Shown here piece after piece: positions 7,994 to 17,357 of a stretch of 64,000 nt of DNA. Position 1 is the first letter of the stretch. Each line of letters opens with the position of its first letter. The position numbers and the translations under genes are program-made. The notes under the pieces are model-generated. The model made no database searches and had not been told where the DNA came from. It worked only from the letters and a program-made list of their open reading frames with translations. Origin of the DNA: Blastochloris sulfoviridis (GTDB taxonomy: Bacteria; Pseudomonadota; Alphaproteobacteria; Rhizobiales; Xanthobacteraceae); contig NZ_VWPL01000007.1 in the NCBI RefSeq assembly GCF_008630065.1, positions 1 through 64,000 on the forward strand, read 5' to 3'.

Positions 7994-8692
7994 ATGGGGA
8001 CACTGACCGCAGACGAATGGGTGGCGATCCAGCTCAGCCTCAAGGTGGCCGGCGTCGCGACGCTCGCCAGCCTGCCGCTCGGCATTGCCGTGGCGCTGCT
8101 GCTGGCGCGCGGCCGCTTCCCCGGCAAGACCGTGCTGGACGGGCTGGTGCACCTGCCGCTGGTGCTGCCGCCGGTGGTCACCGGCTACATGCTGCTGCTC
8201 ACCTTCGGCCGGCGCGCGCCGGTCGGCAGCTTCCTGGAGAGCAATTTCGGCATCGTGCTCTCGTTCCGCTGGACGGGTGCGGCGCTGGCCTGCGCGGTGA
8301 TGGGCTTTCCGCTGATGGTGCGGGCGATCCGCCTGACCATCGAGGCGGTCGACGCACGGCTGGAGCAGGCCGCCTCCACGCTCGGTGCCCCGCCGCTGTG
8401 GGTGTTCGCCACCGTCACGCTGCCCCTGGCGCTGCCCGGGGTGATCGCCGGGGCGGTGCTGTGCTTCGCCAAGGCGCTGGGCGAGTTCGGCGCCACCATT
8501 ACGTTCGTGTCGAGCATTCCCGGCGAGACGCGCACCATTCCGGCCGCCATCTATGGCTACACCCAGGTGCCGGGCGCCGAGATGGCGGCGCTGCGGCTGT
8601 CGCTGGTCGCCGTGGTCATCTCGCTCGCCGCGCTGGTGGCCTCCGAACTCATGGCCCGCCGCAGCGACCGCCGCGGCGTGCGGGTCGAGTGA
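7994..8692 (+). CDS. modB: molybdate ABC transporter permease ModB
   Basis: ModB forms the inner-membrane channel for molybdate. The 232-residue protein has about five to six membrane helices and the EAA loop that contacts the ATPase (EQAASTLGAPPLWVFATVTLPLALPGV), followed by FAKALGEFGATITFVSSIPGET, a family hallmark. Length is typical. It begins 550 bases after modA, far more than the usual few bases, because repeats lie between. It ends with a TGA that directly abuts a C-family repeat. Whether it is co-transcribed with modA or has its own promoter cannot be seen. Confidence 0.93.
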   Translation: MGTLTADEWVAIQLSLKVAGVATLASLPLGIAVALLLARGRFPGKTVLDGLVHLPLVLPPVVTGYMLLLTFGRRAPVGSFLESNFGIVLSFRWTGAALACAVMGFPLMVRAIRLTIEAVDARLEQAASTLGAPPLWVFATVTLPLALPGVIAGAVLCFAKALGEFGATITFVSSIPGETRTIPAAIYGYTQVPGAEMAALRLSLVAVVISLAALVASELMARRSDRRGVRVE

Positions 8693-8812
8693 TACGGTTT
8701 CCGGCTGATCAAGCCGGAGAACCGTATTCCGATCGCCGAAAAATCCCTTCAACTCAAGGATTTTTCGGCGAGGGCGTTTCCGGTATCCCGAAGGGATCAA
8801 CCGGAAACCGTA
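8693..8812. repeat. C-family palindromic repeat directly after modB stop
   Basis: The element starts TACGGTTTCCGGCTGATC at the base following the TGA of modB and ends GGGATCAACCGGAAACCGTA. It has an inner stem built on CGCCGAAAAATCC and GGATTTTTCGGCG. Full or partial copies occur across the window. Its placement and folding suggest a transcript-end hairpin or mRNA stabiliser. Confidence 0.8.
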
Positions 8813-8844
8813 TGACGGTTTCCGGGCGATGCGTTCGGCCCTTT

Positions 8845-9036
8845 CTTCCCTCTCCCCTTGCGGGAGAGGGTGGCGGGAGCGAGCGAAGCGAGGTCGCGCC
8901 GGGTGAGGGGTAAATCTTCCAGGGTCCGTCCGCATCCACCCCTCACCCGCCTCGCGATCTTCGATCGCTCGGCACCCTCTCCCACAAGAGCCTGCGCCCG
9001 GGCGCGCGCAAGCGCGGCCCGGGTGGGAGAGGGAAA
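8845..9036. repeat. B-family palindromic repeat, copy 2
   Basis: Same arms as the copy at 7605-7760, here lying between modB and modC. The right outer arm is interrupted by an extra GC-rich hairpin (GCCCGGGCGCGCGCAAGCGC region, about 8990-9025). Together with the preceding C-family repeat it fills the 404-base gap between modB and modC, which contains no gene. Confidence 0.75.
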
Positions 9037-9096
9037 GAGAGCGCGGCTCCTGGCAGAGACTTTTCCGAGCCGGTCAACCGGAGACCTTGTGACGCG

Positions 9097-10233
9097 ATGA
9101 TCCGCTTCGATTGCCACCACGTGCAGGGCGCGTTCGCGCTCGACGTCGCCTTCGAGGCCGAGGGCGGCATCACCGCGCTGTTCGGCCATTCCGGCTCGGG
9201 CAAGTCGACCGTCATCCGCCTGCTCGCCGGCCTCGCCCGGCCGCAGCGCGGCCACATCGAGGTCGACGGCACGGTGCTGCTGGACACCGCGGCCGGCCGC
9301 AATGTGAAGCCGCACCGCCGCCGGCTCGGCCTGGTGTTCCAGGATGCCCAGCTCTTCCCGCATCTGTCGGTGCGCACCAATCTCGGCTATGGCCGCTTCT
9401 TCACCCCGGCCGCCGGCCGGGTGGTGGCGTTCGATCCGGTGGTCGAGGTGCTGGGCATCTCCCACCTGCTCGACCGCCGGCCGATGACGCTGTCGGGCGG
9501 CGAGCGCCAGCGCGTCGCCATCGGCCGGGCGCTGCTGGCGAGCCCGCGCCTGCTCCTGATGGACGAGCCCTTGGCCTCGCTCGATTCCGACCGCAAGCTG
9601 GAGGTGCTGCCGTTCATCGAGCGGCTGCGCGACGAGTTCGCCATCCCCATCGTCTATGTGTCGCACGCGGTGGAGGAGGTGGCGCGGCTGGCCGCGCGGG
9701 TGGTGAAGCTCGAAGCCGGCAAGGTGACGGCGATCGGCCCGCCGGCCGAGGTGCTGGCGCCGACCCTCTACGCCACCGCCGCCGACCGCTTCGAGGCGGT
9801 GTCGGTGATCACCGGCCGCGTCACGCGCTACGATCCCGAGTACGCGGTGACGCTGGTCGCGCACCCGGCCGGCGAGATCGTGGTGCCGGGGCGCATCGAG
9901 CCGGCCGCGGGACCGGTGCGCATCGCCGTGCGCTCGACCAATGTGACGCTGGCGGTCGGCCGGCCCGGCGGCGTCAGCGTGCGCACGGTGCTGTTCGGCA
10001 CGGTGGAGCGGGTGGAGACCGATGGCGGCCCGTTCGCGCTGGTGGCGGTGGCGCTGGCCGGCGGCGACCGGCTCTATGCCTATGCGACGCGGCTGGCGCT
10101 CGACTCCCTCGGCCTCGATGTCGGCGACGAGGTGCAGGCGCTGGTGAAGAGCGTGTCGATCGACGAGCGCACGCTGCCGCGGCTGGTCCAGTCCGCGCCG
10201 CCGCGCGAAGACGCGGCCGCGCCGCGCCGCTGA
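9097..10233 (+). CDS. modC: molybdate ABC transporter ATP-binding protein ModC
   Basis: ModC hydrolyses ATP to drive molybdate uptake through ModB. The 378-residue protein shows Walker A GHSGSGKST, the Q-loop in LVFQDAQLFPHLSV, signature LSGGERQRVAIGRALL and Walker B LLLMDEPLASLD followed by a switch histidine in VSHAVEEV. The C-terminal 120 residues are a TOBE/Mop-type domain, which binds oxyanion for feedback control in ModC proteins. Length is normal. Unlike a standard tight modABC operon it is 404 bases from modB. Confidence 0.93.
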   Translation: MIRFDCHHVQGAFALDVAFEAEGGITALFGHSGSGKSTVIRLLAGLARPQRGHIEVDGTVLLDTAAGRNVKPHRRRLGLVFQDAQLFPHLSVRTNLGYGRFFTPAAGRVVAFDPVVEVLGISHLLDRRPMTLSGGERQRVAIGRALLASPRLLLMDEPLASLDSDRKLEVLPFIERLRDEFAIPIVYVSHAVEEVARLAARVVKLEAGKVTAIGPPAEVLAPTLYATAADRFEAVSVITGRVTRYDPEYAVTLVAHPAGEIVVPGRIEPAAGPVRIAVRSTNVTLAVGRPGGVSVRTVLFGTVERVETDGGPFALVAVALAGGDRLYAYATRLALDSLGLDVGDEVQALVKSVSIDERTLPRLVQSAPPREDAAAPRR

Positions 10234-10308
10234 CGCGGGATCAAGTCAAATCCGCGCCGATCGAAAGAGCCTCCGTTCACCATGCCGGGCGTCTGTCCGC
10301 GCGCGCTG

Positions 10309-10410
10309 GAGCATTCTCCGCAAAGGCGGGCACCGGTTTTGCGAAAAAGAATGCGATAATTCAAAAACTTAGAGCGTCCGCTTGATCCAATCGGATCGGT
10401 GGACGCTCCA
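10309..10410. repeat. A-family palindromic repeat with second hairpin
   Basis: The element starts GAGCATTCTCCGCAAA, has an inner CGGGCACCGGTTTTGCG, and closes with GAATGCG. A second arm pair, TAGAGCGTCC and GGACGCTCCA, follows around a GATCCAATCGGATC core. Copies are at 19638, 22886, 28514 and 30415. It occupies the middle of the 336-base gap between modC and the acyltransferase gene, which otherwise shows no gene. Confidence 0.8.
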
Positions 10411-10569
10411 GGCGGCGCGGCATGGTCTTTGCGGCTTTGGTCACCATTGCACCGGCACTGTACGGGGGCGGGACTGGAGTCGTCCGCCGCACGGGCGCGA
10501 ACCGGCCTTGCGGACAGGGAGGCGACAGCACCGGGCACGGGGGTTTCGGCGAACGGCGCGAAGGACCGG

Positions 10570-11610
10570 ATGGCGCGGATGACGGCAACAGGCGTGGCGA
10601 GCGGCGGGCGGGTCGATTGGGTCGACTACGCCAAGGGCTTCTGCATCGTCTTCGTGGTGATGATGCATTCCACCTTCGGCGTCGAGGCCCAGCTCGGCCG
10701 CGAGGGCTTCATGCACCCGCTCGTCGAGTTCATGACGCCGTTCCGCGTGCCGGATTTCTTCCTGCTGTCGGGCCTGTTCGTCGGGCGGGTGATCGACCGC
10801 GACTGGCGCACCTATCTCGACCGCAAGGTGGTGCACTTCGTCTATTTCCTGCTCCTGTGGTCGGCCATCGTGTTCCTGGTGAAGGGGCTGCTGTTCGGCG
10901 GCGCCTCGCTGATGGAGCTGCCGCTGGCGCTGGCGATGGCCTTCGTCGAGCCGTTCGGCACCTTGTGGTTCATCCACATGCTGCCGATCTTCTTCATCGT
11001 CGCCCGCCTCACCCGGCGGCTGCCGATGCCGCTGGTGCTCGGGGTGGCGGCGGCGCTGGAGATCGCCCACATCGACACCGGCATGTTCGTGGTCGACCAG
11101 TTCTGCGCCCGCGTCGTCTATTTCCTCGCCGGCTACTATGCCTGCCGCCATGTCTTCGCGCTCGCCGCCTGGGCGCAGGACCACGTCCGCCTCGCCCTGG
11201 CCGGGCTTGCGCTGTGGGCGGTGGCGGAGGCGCTGGCCGTCCATCTCGGCATCTCGGCGCTGCCGGTGGTGTCGCTCATTCTCGGCATGGCCGGGGCAAT
11301 GGCGGTGGTGGCGGCCTCGGCGCTGATGGCCGGGCGCGATGTGTTCGCCCCCTTGCGCTATTGCGGCCGCAACACGCTGGTCATCTATCTCGCCTTCTTC
11401 CTGTTCATGGCGACCAGCCGCGTGGCGCTGATCAAGCTCGGCCTCGTCACCGATGCCGGCTGGCTGTCGGTCATCGTCACGCTGATCGCCGTCACCGGGC
11501 CGCTGCTGCTGCATCTGGCGGTGAAGAACACCCCGGCGCGCTATCTGTTCGTGCGGCCCGAGGCGTTCAAGCTGGTGCCAAGCCGCCCGAAGCTGCAGCC
11601 GGCGGAGTGA
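10570..11610 (+). CDS. acyltransferase 3 family membrane protein
   Basis: A 346-residue polytopic membrane protein of the acyltransferase-3 (NodX/OafA-like) family, which transfers acyl groups such as acetyl or succinyl to sugars of surface polysaccharides. It begins VDWVDYAKGFCIVFVVMMHS, the family start in which the histidine is conserved, followed by FFLLSGLFVGR, and has about ten helices. The ATG at 10570 follows a GAAGGA; a second ATG at 10579 is possible, and longer frames upstream run into repeat sequence. There is no polysaccharide cluster next to it, so the acceptor is unknown. Confidence 0.8.
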   Translation: MARMTATGVASGGRVDWVDYAKGFCIVFVVMMHSTFGVEAQLGREGFMHPLVEFMTPFRVPDFFLLSGLFVGRVIDRDWRTYLDRKVVHFVYFLLLWSAIVFLVKGLLFGGASLMELPLALAMAFVEPFGTLWFIHMLPIFFIVARLTRRLPMPLVLGVAAALEIAHIDTGMFVVDQFCARVVYFLAGYYACRHVFALAAWAQDHVRLALAGLALWAVAEALAVHLGISALPVVSLILGMAGAMAVVAASALMAGRDVFAPLRYCGRNTLVIYLAFFLFMATSRVALIKLGLVTDAGWLSVIVTLIAVTGPLLLHLAVKNTPARYLFVRPEAFKLVPSRPKLQPAE

Positions 11611-11696
11611 TCCCCATCCTGGCGGCGGCGGCCGGGACTCGCCACCGGCGCCGCGCGGTCTATGATCCGGGCCCAATTTGAGACCCGGATCCCTTG

Positions 11697-14600
11697 ATGA
11701 CCGATACCCCCGCCCGCGGATTGAAGCCCGGCGACCATGTCTTCCTGGTCGACGGGTCTTCCTTCGTCTTTCGTGCCTATTTCCAGTCGATGAACCAGGA
11801 CCGCAAGTACAATGCGCGGTCCGACGGCCTGCCGACCGGCGCGGTGCGGCTGTTCTGCACCAAGATGTTCCAGTTCGTGAAGGACGGGGCGCTTGGCATC
11901 AAGCCGACCCACCTCGCCATCGTCTTCGATCGGTCGGAGAAGACCTTCCGCACCGAGATCTATCCCGACTACAAGGCCCAACGGCCCGATCCGCCGGCCG
12001 AGCTGGTGCCGCAGTTCCCGCTGATGCGCAAGGCGGTGACGGCGTTCGGGCTGGAGCCGATCGAGCTGGAGGGGTTCGAGGCCGACGACCTCATCGCCTC
12101 CTATGCCCGCGAGGCCACGGCGGCCGGCGCCAAGGTGCTGATCGTGTCCTCCGACAAGGACCTGATGCAGCTCGTCGATGGCTCCGTCGCCTTCTACGAT
12201 CCGGAATCGGGCATCAAGGGCAAGCCGGGCTACCGGCCCGAGCGCCTCCTGCACGCCGCCGAGGTGGCCGAGCGCTGGGAGGGCACGCCGCCCGGAAAGA
12301 TCCCCGACGTGCAGGCGCTGGCCGGCGATTCGACCGACAACGTGCCGGGCGCGCCGGGCATCGGCATCAAGACCGCGGCCCAGCTCATCGCCGACTATGG
12401 CGACCTCGACACGCTGCTGGCGCGCGCCCACGAGATCAAGCAGCCCAAGCGCCGCGCCACCCTGACCGACCCCGAGATCATCGACAAGATCCGCCTCTCC
12501 AAGCGGCTGGTGACGCTGGACGTCAACGCGCCGCTGCCGGTGCCGATCGAGCGCCTGCGGCTGGTCGCGCCCGAGCCGAAGCCGCTGATCGGCTTCTTCA
12601 AGGCGCTCGATTTGACCCTGCTGACCAAGCGGGCCGGCGAGATCTACGAGGTCGACCCGAGCCAGATCGACCCCGACCCCGACCTCGCGCCGGGCGGGGA
12701 GACCTCCGACCGCCTGCTGGCGCTGATCGGCGCCGGGCCGGCGGCCGAGGGCGAGCGCGCCGAGGTGACGGCGACTACGGGCGGCGCGCTGCCGGCGGCA
12801 AAGCCCGCGGCACGCCCGGCTGAGGCGCGCGAGCTGACCCCGGCGGCGCTGGCCAAGGCGCGCGCCGCCGCCATCAAGGCCATCCCGTTCGAGCCGTCCC
12901 AGTATGAGACGGTGTCCACGCTTGAGGCGCTCGACGCCTGGATCGCCCGCATCCTGGACGCCGGCGCCGTGGCGCTGGGCGCGGTGCTGTCCGGCGCCGA
13001 CCCGATGCGGGCCGAGCTGGTGGGATTGGCGCTGGCGGTCGAGCCCGGCCGGGCGGCCTACATCCCGCTCGGCCACGTCTCCGGCGAGGGCCTGTTCGGC
13101 GACGGCCGGCCGGCGGGGCAGCTCGACGCGGCTGCGGCGCTGGCCCGGCTCGGGCCGCTGCTGGCGGATGGCGCGGTGCGCAAGATCGGCCACGACATCA
13201 AGGGCCTCAGCGTCGTGCTGGAGCGCGCCGGCGTCGCCTGCGCCGCGCTCGAGGACGTCATGACGGTGTCCTACGTGCTCGACGCCGGCCGCGCCGCGCA
13301 TGACCTCGTGTCGCTCGCCCGCCACTGGCTGGGCTTCGAGCCGAAGAGCCGGCAGGAGGTCACCGGTTCCGGCAAGGCGGCGCTGCCGATCGAGCGCGTC
13401 GCCATCGACGACGTCCGAGCCTTTGCTGCCGGCGCCGCCGACGCCGCGCTGCGGCTGTGGCGGGTGCTGGAGCCGCGCCTCACAGCCGAGGGCATGAGCC
13501 GGGTCTATGCGCGGCTGGAGCGGCCGCTGCTTCCGGTGCTGGCGCGCATGGAGGCGCGCGGCATCGCCATCGACCGGCAGGTGCTGTCGCGGCTCTCCGG
13601 CGAGTTCGCCCAGAAGGCGGCAGCGCTGGAGGCCGAGATCCACCAGCTCGCCGGCGAGAGCTTCAATGTCGGGTCTCCGAAGCAGATCGGCGACATCCTG
13701 TTCGGCAAGATGGGCCTGCCCGGCGCCACGAAGACCGCGACCGGCGCGTGGTCGACCAAGGCCACCATCCTCGACGAGCTCGCCGAGCAGGGCTTCGACC
13801 TGCCGGCGCGCATCCTCGACTGGCGCCAGCTCACCAAGCTGAAATCGACCTACACCGACGCGCTGCCGGCCTACGTCAATCCGGCGACCGGGCGCGTGCA
13901 CACCTCGTTCGCGCTGGCCGCCACCACCACCGGCCGGCTGTCGTCGTCGGAGCCCAACCTGCAGAACATTCCGGTGCGCACCGAGGACGGCCGCAAGATC
14001 CGCAAGGCCTTCGTCGCCGCCGAGGGCTGCCGGCTGGTGTCGGCCGACTATTCGCAGATCGAGCTTCGCCTGCTCGCCCACGTCGCCGAGATTCCCCAGC
14101 TCATCCAGGCCTTCGCCGACGGCATCGACATCCACGCTTTGACGGCGTCGGAGATGTTCGGCGTGCCGGTGGCCGGCATGCCGCCGGAGGTGCGCCGGCG
14201 CGCCAAGGCCATCAATTTCGGCATCATCTACGGCATCTCGGCGTTCGGGCTTGCCAACCAGCTCGGCATCGGCCGCGAGGAGGCCGGCGCCTACATCCGC
14301 AAGTATTTCGAGCGCTTCCCCGGCATCCGCGACTACATGGAGGCGACCAAGGCGTTCTGCCGCACCCATGGCTACGTCGCCACGCTGTTCGGCCGGCGCG
14401 CGCACTATCCCGACATCAAGGCGTCGAACGCCTCGGTGCGGGCGTTCAACGAGCGCGCCGCCATCAACGCGCCGCTGCAGGGCTCGGCCGCCGACATCAT
14501 CCGCCGGGCGATGATCCGCATCGAGCCGGCGCTCGCCGCGGCCAAGCTGTCATCGAAGATGCTGCTGCAGGTGCACGACGAGCTGGTGTTCGAGGTGCCG

Positions 14601-14732
14601 ATGGACGAGGTCGAGCCGATGATCCCGGTCGTTTGCCGGGTGATGACCGAGGCGGCGCTGCCGGCGGTGGCGCTGAAGGTGCCGCTCAAGGTCGATGCGC
14701 GCGCCGCCGCCAATTGGGACGAGGCGCATTGA
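11697..14732 (+). CDS. polA: DNA polymerase I, apparently proofreading-deficient
   Basis: PolA fills gaps and removes RNA primers during replication and repair. The 1011-residue protein has the 5'-3' nuclease domain (HVFLVDGSSFVFRAYF; GDSTDNVPGAPGIGIKTA), a 3'-5' exonuclease-like domain at about residues 405-600, and the polymerase domain with motif A (VSADYSQIELRLLAHVA), motif B (RRAKAINFGIIYGIS) and motif C (LQVHDELVFEVP). In the exonuclease domain the DxE of motif I is replaced by G428-A-V430, the next Asp by Leu504, and the Tyr/Asp pair by Phe576/Ala580, so proofreading is probably lost. A TTG at 11694 precedes the chosen ATG. A C-family fragment follows the stop. Confidence 0.95.
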   Translation: MTDTPARGLKPGDHVFLVDGSSFVFRAYFQSMNQDRKYNARSDGLPTGAVRLFCTKMFQFVKDGALGIKPTHLAIVFDRSEKTFRTEIYPDYKAQRPDPPAELVPQFPLMRKAVTAFGLEPIELEGFEADDLIASYAREATAAGAKVLIVSSDKDLMQLVDGSVAFYDPESGIKGKPGYRPERLLHAAEVAERWEGTPPGKIPDVQALAGDSTDNVPGAPGIGIKTAAQLIADYGDLDTLLARAHEIKQPKRRATLTDPEIIDKIRLSKRLVTLDVNAPLPVPIERLRLVAPEPKPLIGFFKALDLTLLTKRAGEIYEVDPSQIDPDPDLAPGGETSDRLLALIGAGPAAEGERAEVTATTGGALPAAKPAARPAEARELTPAALAKARAAAIKAIPFEPSQYETVSTLEALDAWIARILDAGAVALGAVLSGADPMRAELVGLALAVEPGRAAYIPLGHVSGEGLFGDGRPAGQLDAAAALARLGPLLADGAVRKIGHDIKGLSVVLERAGVACAALEDVMTVSYVLDAGRAAHDLVSLARHWLGFEPKSRQEVTGSGKAALPIERVAIDDVRAFAAGAADAALRLWRVLEPRLTAEGMSRVYARLERPLLPVLARMEARGIAIDRQVLSRLSGEFAQKAAALEAEIHQLAGESFNVGSPKQIGDILFGKMGLPGATKTATGAWSTKATILDELAEQGFDLPARILDWRQLTKLKSTYTDALPAYVNPATGRVHTSFALAATTTGRLSSSEPNLQNIPVRTEDGRKIRKAFVAAEGCRLVSADYSQIELRLLAHVAEIPQLIQAFADGIDIHALTASEMFGVPVAGMPPEVRRRAKAINFGIIYGISAFGLANQLGIGREEAGAYIRKYFERFPGIRDYMEATKAFCRTHGYVATLFGRRAHYPDIKASNASVRAFNERAAINAPLQGSAADIIRRAMIRIEPALAAAKLSSKMLLQVHDELVFEVPMDEVEPMIPVVCRVMTEAALPAVALKVPLKVDARAAANWDEAH

Positions 14733-14767
14733 CGCGGTTTCCGGATGATCCGCCGGAGACCCTATGA
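14733..14767. repeat. short C-family repeat after polA
   Basis: CGCGGTTTCCGGATGATCC begins at the base after the polA TGA and runs into CCGGAGACC. It is an abbreviated copy of the TACGGTTTCCGG family and could serve as a transcript-end hairpin. Confidence 0.6.
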
Positions 14768-14889
14768 ATCCTGCGCCCGTGCCCGCCGGCCCGAGTTGAC
14801 AGCGGCCAAGGGAATGGCGGAGCTTGCGGTTCCGCCGCGCCGGGTTCGACGGGCGGCGGATTTTTCCTTGATCAGGGGCTGTTTCACCC

Positions 14890-16236
14890 ATGCATGGCGG
14901 ATCCGGCACGCTCGTGCCGCACGTGATTTTCGGCCTCGATCCGCTCTGGGTCTCGACCGCCGTCCTCGCCACCACCTACGCACTGATCATCAGCGAGAAG
15001 GTCAACCGCGCCATCGTCGCGCTGCTCGGCGCCGGCCTGATGATCGTGGTCGGCGTGCTCGATCAGGCCGAGGCGGTGCGCGGCATCGACTTCAACACCA
15101 TCGGCCTGCTCACCGGCATGATGATCCTGGTGTCGATCTCGCGCCGCTCCGGCATGTTCCAGTATGTCGCGGTGTGGGCGGCGAAGAAGGCTCACGCCAG
15201 CCCGTGGGGCATCCTGCTGCTGCTGCAACTGGTCACGGCGGTGCTGTCGGCGCTGCTCGACAACGTCACCACCGTGCTGCTCATCGTGCCGGTGACGCTG
15301 GCCATCACCCGCGAGCTCAAGGTGCCGGCCTATCCGTTCCTGTTCGCCGAGATCTTCGCCTCCAACATCGGCGGCACGGCGACGCTGATCGGCGATCCGC
15401 CCAACATCCTGATCGGCTCGCTGGTCGGGCTCGACTTCAACGCCTTCATCTATCACCTGGCGCCGGTGGTGGTGGTGGCGCTCATGGTGCAGGTGGCGAT
15501 GATCCATCTGCTGTGGGGTCGTGCGCTCGTGGCCGCGCCGGCGGATCGCGCCCACGTCATGGAGATGCGGGAGATCGAGACCATCGAGGACTGGACGCTG
15601 CTCAAGCAGTCCCTCGGTGTGCTCGCCCTCACCATCCTCGGCTTCGTCTCGGCCCGCTTCATCCACCTGGAGCCGGCCTCGGTCGCGCTCGGCGGCGCCG
15701 CCACATTGATGCTGCTCGACAATTGGCGCCACCATGGCGAGAGGGCGGCCGCCAACATCCACAAGACGTTCTCCGACGTCGAGTGGATCACCATCTTCTT
15801 CTTTCTCGGCCTGTTCGTGGTGGTGCACGGCGTCGAGGCCGGCGGCCTGCTTGGCCTGCTCGGGCGCGAGCTGGTGGCGCTCACCGGCGGCGATCTGGCG
15901 CTGACCGGCTACGCCATCCTGTGGGCCTCGGCGGTGCTGTCGGCGATCATCGACAACATTCCGTTCGTCGCCACCATGATTCCGCTGGTCAAGACCATGG
16001 CCCCGGCCTTCGGCGGGCCCGAGCACATCGAGCCCCTGTGGTGGTGCCTGTCGCTCGGCGCCTGCTTCGGCGGCAACGGCACGCTGATCGGCGCCTCGGC
16101 CAATCTCACCGTGGCCGGCATCGGCGAGCGCAACGGCGTGCCGTTCCGCTTCGTGACCTTCACGCTCTACGCATTCCCGATGATGCTGGTATCGATCGCC
16201 ATCGCCCACGTCTATGTGTGGCTGCGGTATTTTTGA
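14890..16236 (+). CDS. SLC13/ArsB-NhaD-type anion or sodium transporter
   Basis: A 448-residue inner-membrane protein with about eleven helices in the inverted-repeat layout of the ion transporter superfamily containing ArsB arsenite permeases and NhaD antiporters. The two matching hairpin regions are visible: LLDNVTTVLLIVPVTLAI with GGTATLIGDPPNILIGS in the first half, and IIDNIPFVATMIPLVK with GGNGTLIGASANLTVAGI in the second. The D-N pairs and GT-LIG loops are the usual transport-site elements. No arsenic genes are adjacent, so the substrate could be arsenite, sodium/proton or an organic anion. Confidence 0.85.
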   Translation: MHGGSGTLVPHVIFGLDPLWVSTAVLATTYALIISEKVNRAIVALLGAGLMIVVGVLDQAEAVRGIDFNTIGLLTGMMILVSISRRSGMFQYVAVWAAKKAHASPWGILLLLQLVTAVLSALLDNVTTVLLIVPVTLAITRELKVPAYPFLFAEIFASNIGGTATLIGDPPNILIGSLVGLDFNAFIYHLAPVVVVALMVQVAMIHLLWGRALVAAPADRAHVMEMREIETIEDWTLLKQSLGVLALTILGFVSARFIHLEPASVALGGAATLMLLDNWRHHGERAAANIHKTFSDVEWITIFFFLGLFVVVHGVEAGGLLGLLGRELVALTGGDLALTGYAILWASAVLSAIIDNIPFVATMIPLVKTMAPAFGGPEHIEPLWWCLSLGACFGGNGTLIGASANLTVAGIGERNGVPFRFVTFTLYAFPMMLVSIAIAHVYVWLRYF

Positions 16237-16328
16237 CACGCTAGGCGCGCGGCCGTGGGGGGCGGCGCGTCTTGGACTTGCCTCCGTCAAATGAAGCGGC
16301 AAGTCTTGAGAGGACGGAGGTTCCCCCG

Positions 16329-17246
16329 ATGGACGCACTCTTTATCGGCCACACATATATTGACGTCACCCTGCTGTCGAAGGTGATCCCGACCGGCGAC
16401 GAGAAGGAGGTGGCGGACGACTACGCCGTCTCGTTCGGCGGCAATGCGGTGACCGCCGCCTTCTGCTGCTCCCGGCTCGGCATTCCCGCCGACCTCCTGT
16501 GCACATTGTCGGACGACTGGCTCGGCCACGTGTTCCTGGACATGGCCCACAAGTACGGCGTCACCGTCCACGGCCGCCGGGTCCAGCACGGCTCGCTGTC
16601 CTTCGTCATCCCCAAGGAGGGCAAGCGCGCCATCCTGCGCGCCCGCGACGACGTCTATCTCGAACGCTTCCCGGCCCTGAAGCTCGACGGCTGCCGGGTG
16701 CTCCATCTCGACGGCCACCAGTCGGACGCGGCGCTGCACTACGCCAAGGTGTGCCGCAAGCTCGGCATCCCCACCTCGCTCGACGGCGGCAACCTGCGCC
16801 CGAACCTCGAGGAGCTGATCGGCTATATCGACGTCGCGGTGGTCGCCGAGGCGCTGTGCGCCCAGATGAACCTGACGCCGGAGGAGATGCTGGCCTATCT
16901 CAAGCGCCGCGGCGTCAAGATCGCCGGCGTCACCATGGGCGAGCGCGGCATGCTCTGGTACGACGAGGCGGGCAAGGTGCAGACCCTGCCGGCGCTGCAG
17001 GTGCCGATGGACAAGGTGATCGACACCTCGGGCGCCGGCGACATCTTCCACGGCACCTATGTCTATTCCTTCCTCGCCTATCCCGGCGCGCGCTGGGAGG
17101 AGCACTTCATCCGCGCCCGCGCCGCCTCGGCCAATGCGGTGCAGCGGCTCGGCAATGAATCCAAGCTGCCGACCGAGGCCGACATCATGCACATGCGCGC
17201 GCTCTACGAGGACGACGCGATTCCGCTGCCCGTCGCCGCCCAGTGA
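16329..17246 (+). CDS. PfkB-family sugar/nucleoside kinase
   Basis: A 305-residue soluble kinase of the ribokinase (PfkB) family. The N-terminal region has the glycine pair of the sugar site (VSFGGNAVTAAFCCSRLG) and the C-terminal signature DTSGAGDIFHGTYVYSF carries the catalytic aspartate and anion hole. The start is fixed by GGAGG eight bases before the ATG at 16329. Length fits the family. The substrate is not evident; nearby genes are unrelated. The stop codon is immediately followed by a C-family palindrome. Confidence 0.88.
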   Translation: MDALFIGHTYIDVTLLSKVIPTGDEKEVADDYAVSFGGNAVTAAFCCSRLGIPADLLCTLSDDWLGHVFLDMAHKYGVTVHGRRVQHGSLSFVIPKEGKRAILRARDDVYLERFPALKLDGCRVLHLDGHQSDAALHYAKVCRKLGIPTSLDGGNLRPNLEELIGYIDVAVVAEALCAQMNLTPEEMLAYLKRRGVKIAGVTMGERGMLWYDEAGKVQTLPALQVPMDKVIDTSGAGDIFHGTYVYSFLAYPGARWEEHFIRARAASANAVQRLGNESKLPTEADIMHMRALYEDDAIPLPVAAQ

Positions 17247-17304
17247 TACGGTTTCCGGCGAGACCGTTTCCGGTATCCCGAAGGGACCAACCGGAAACCG
17301 CATG
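17247..17304. repeat. C-family repeat abutting the kinase stop codon
   Basis: TACGGTTTCCGGCGAGACC begins right after the TGA, and GGGACCAACCGGAAACCG closes it. It is a shortened copy lacking the central stem, and is likely a transcript-end hairpin. The rest of the 17247-17719 gap holds the E-family and CCAACGG repeats described separately and no gene. Confidence 0.75.
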
Positions 17305-17357
17305 AGGCGGTTTGCCGGAGGCTGCGCGCCCTGACATGAGGTGCTGGCGCTCGTTCC

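Noticed and set aside
11541-14405. 954-codon open frame on the minus strand across polA
   Set aside because: It is an antisense shadow of polA in GC-rich DNA; its protein is rich in His, Gln, Gly and Arg with no motif, while the plus strand has all polymerase motifs.
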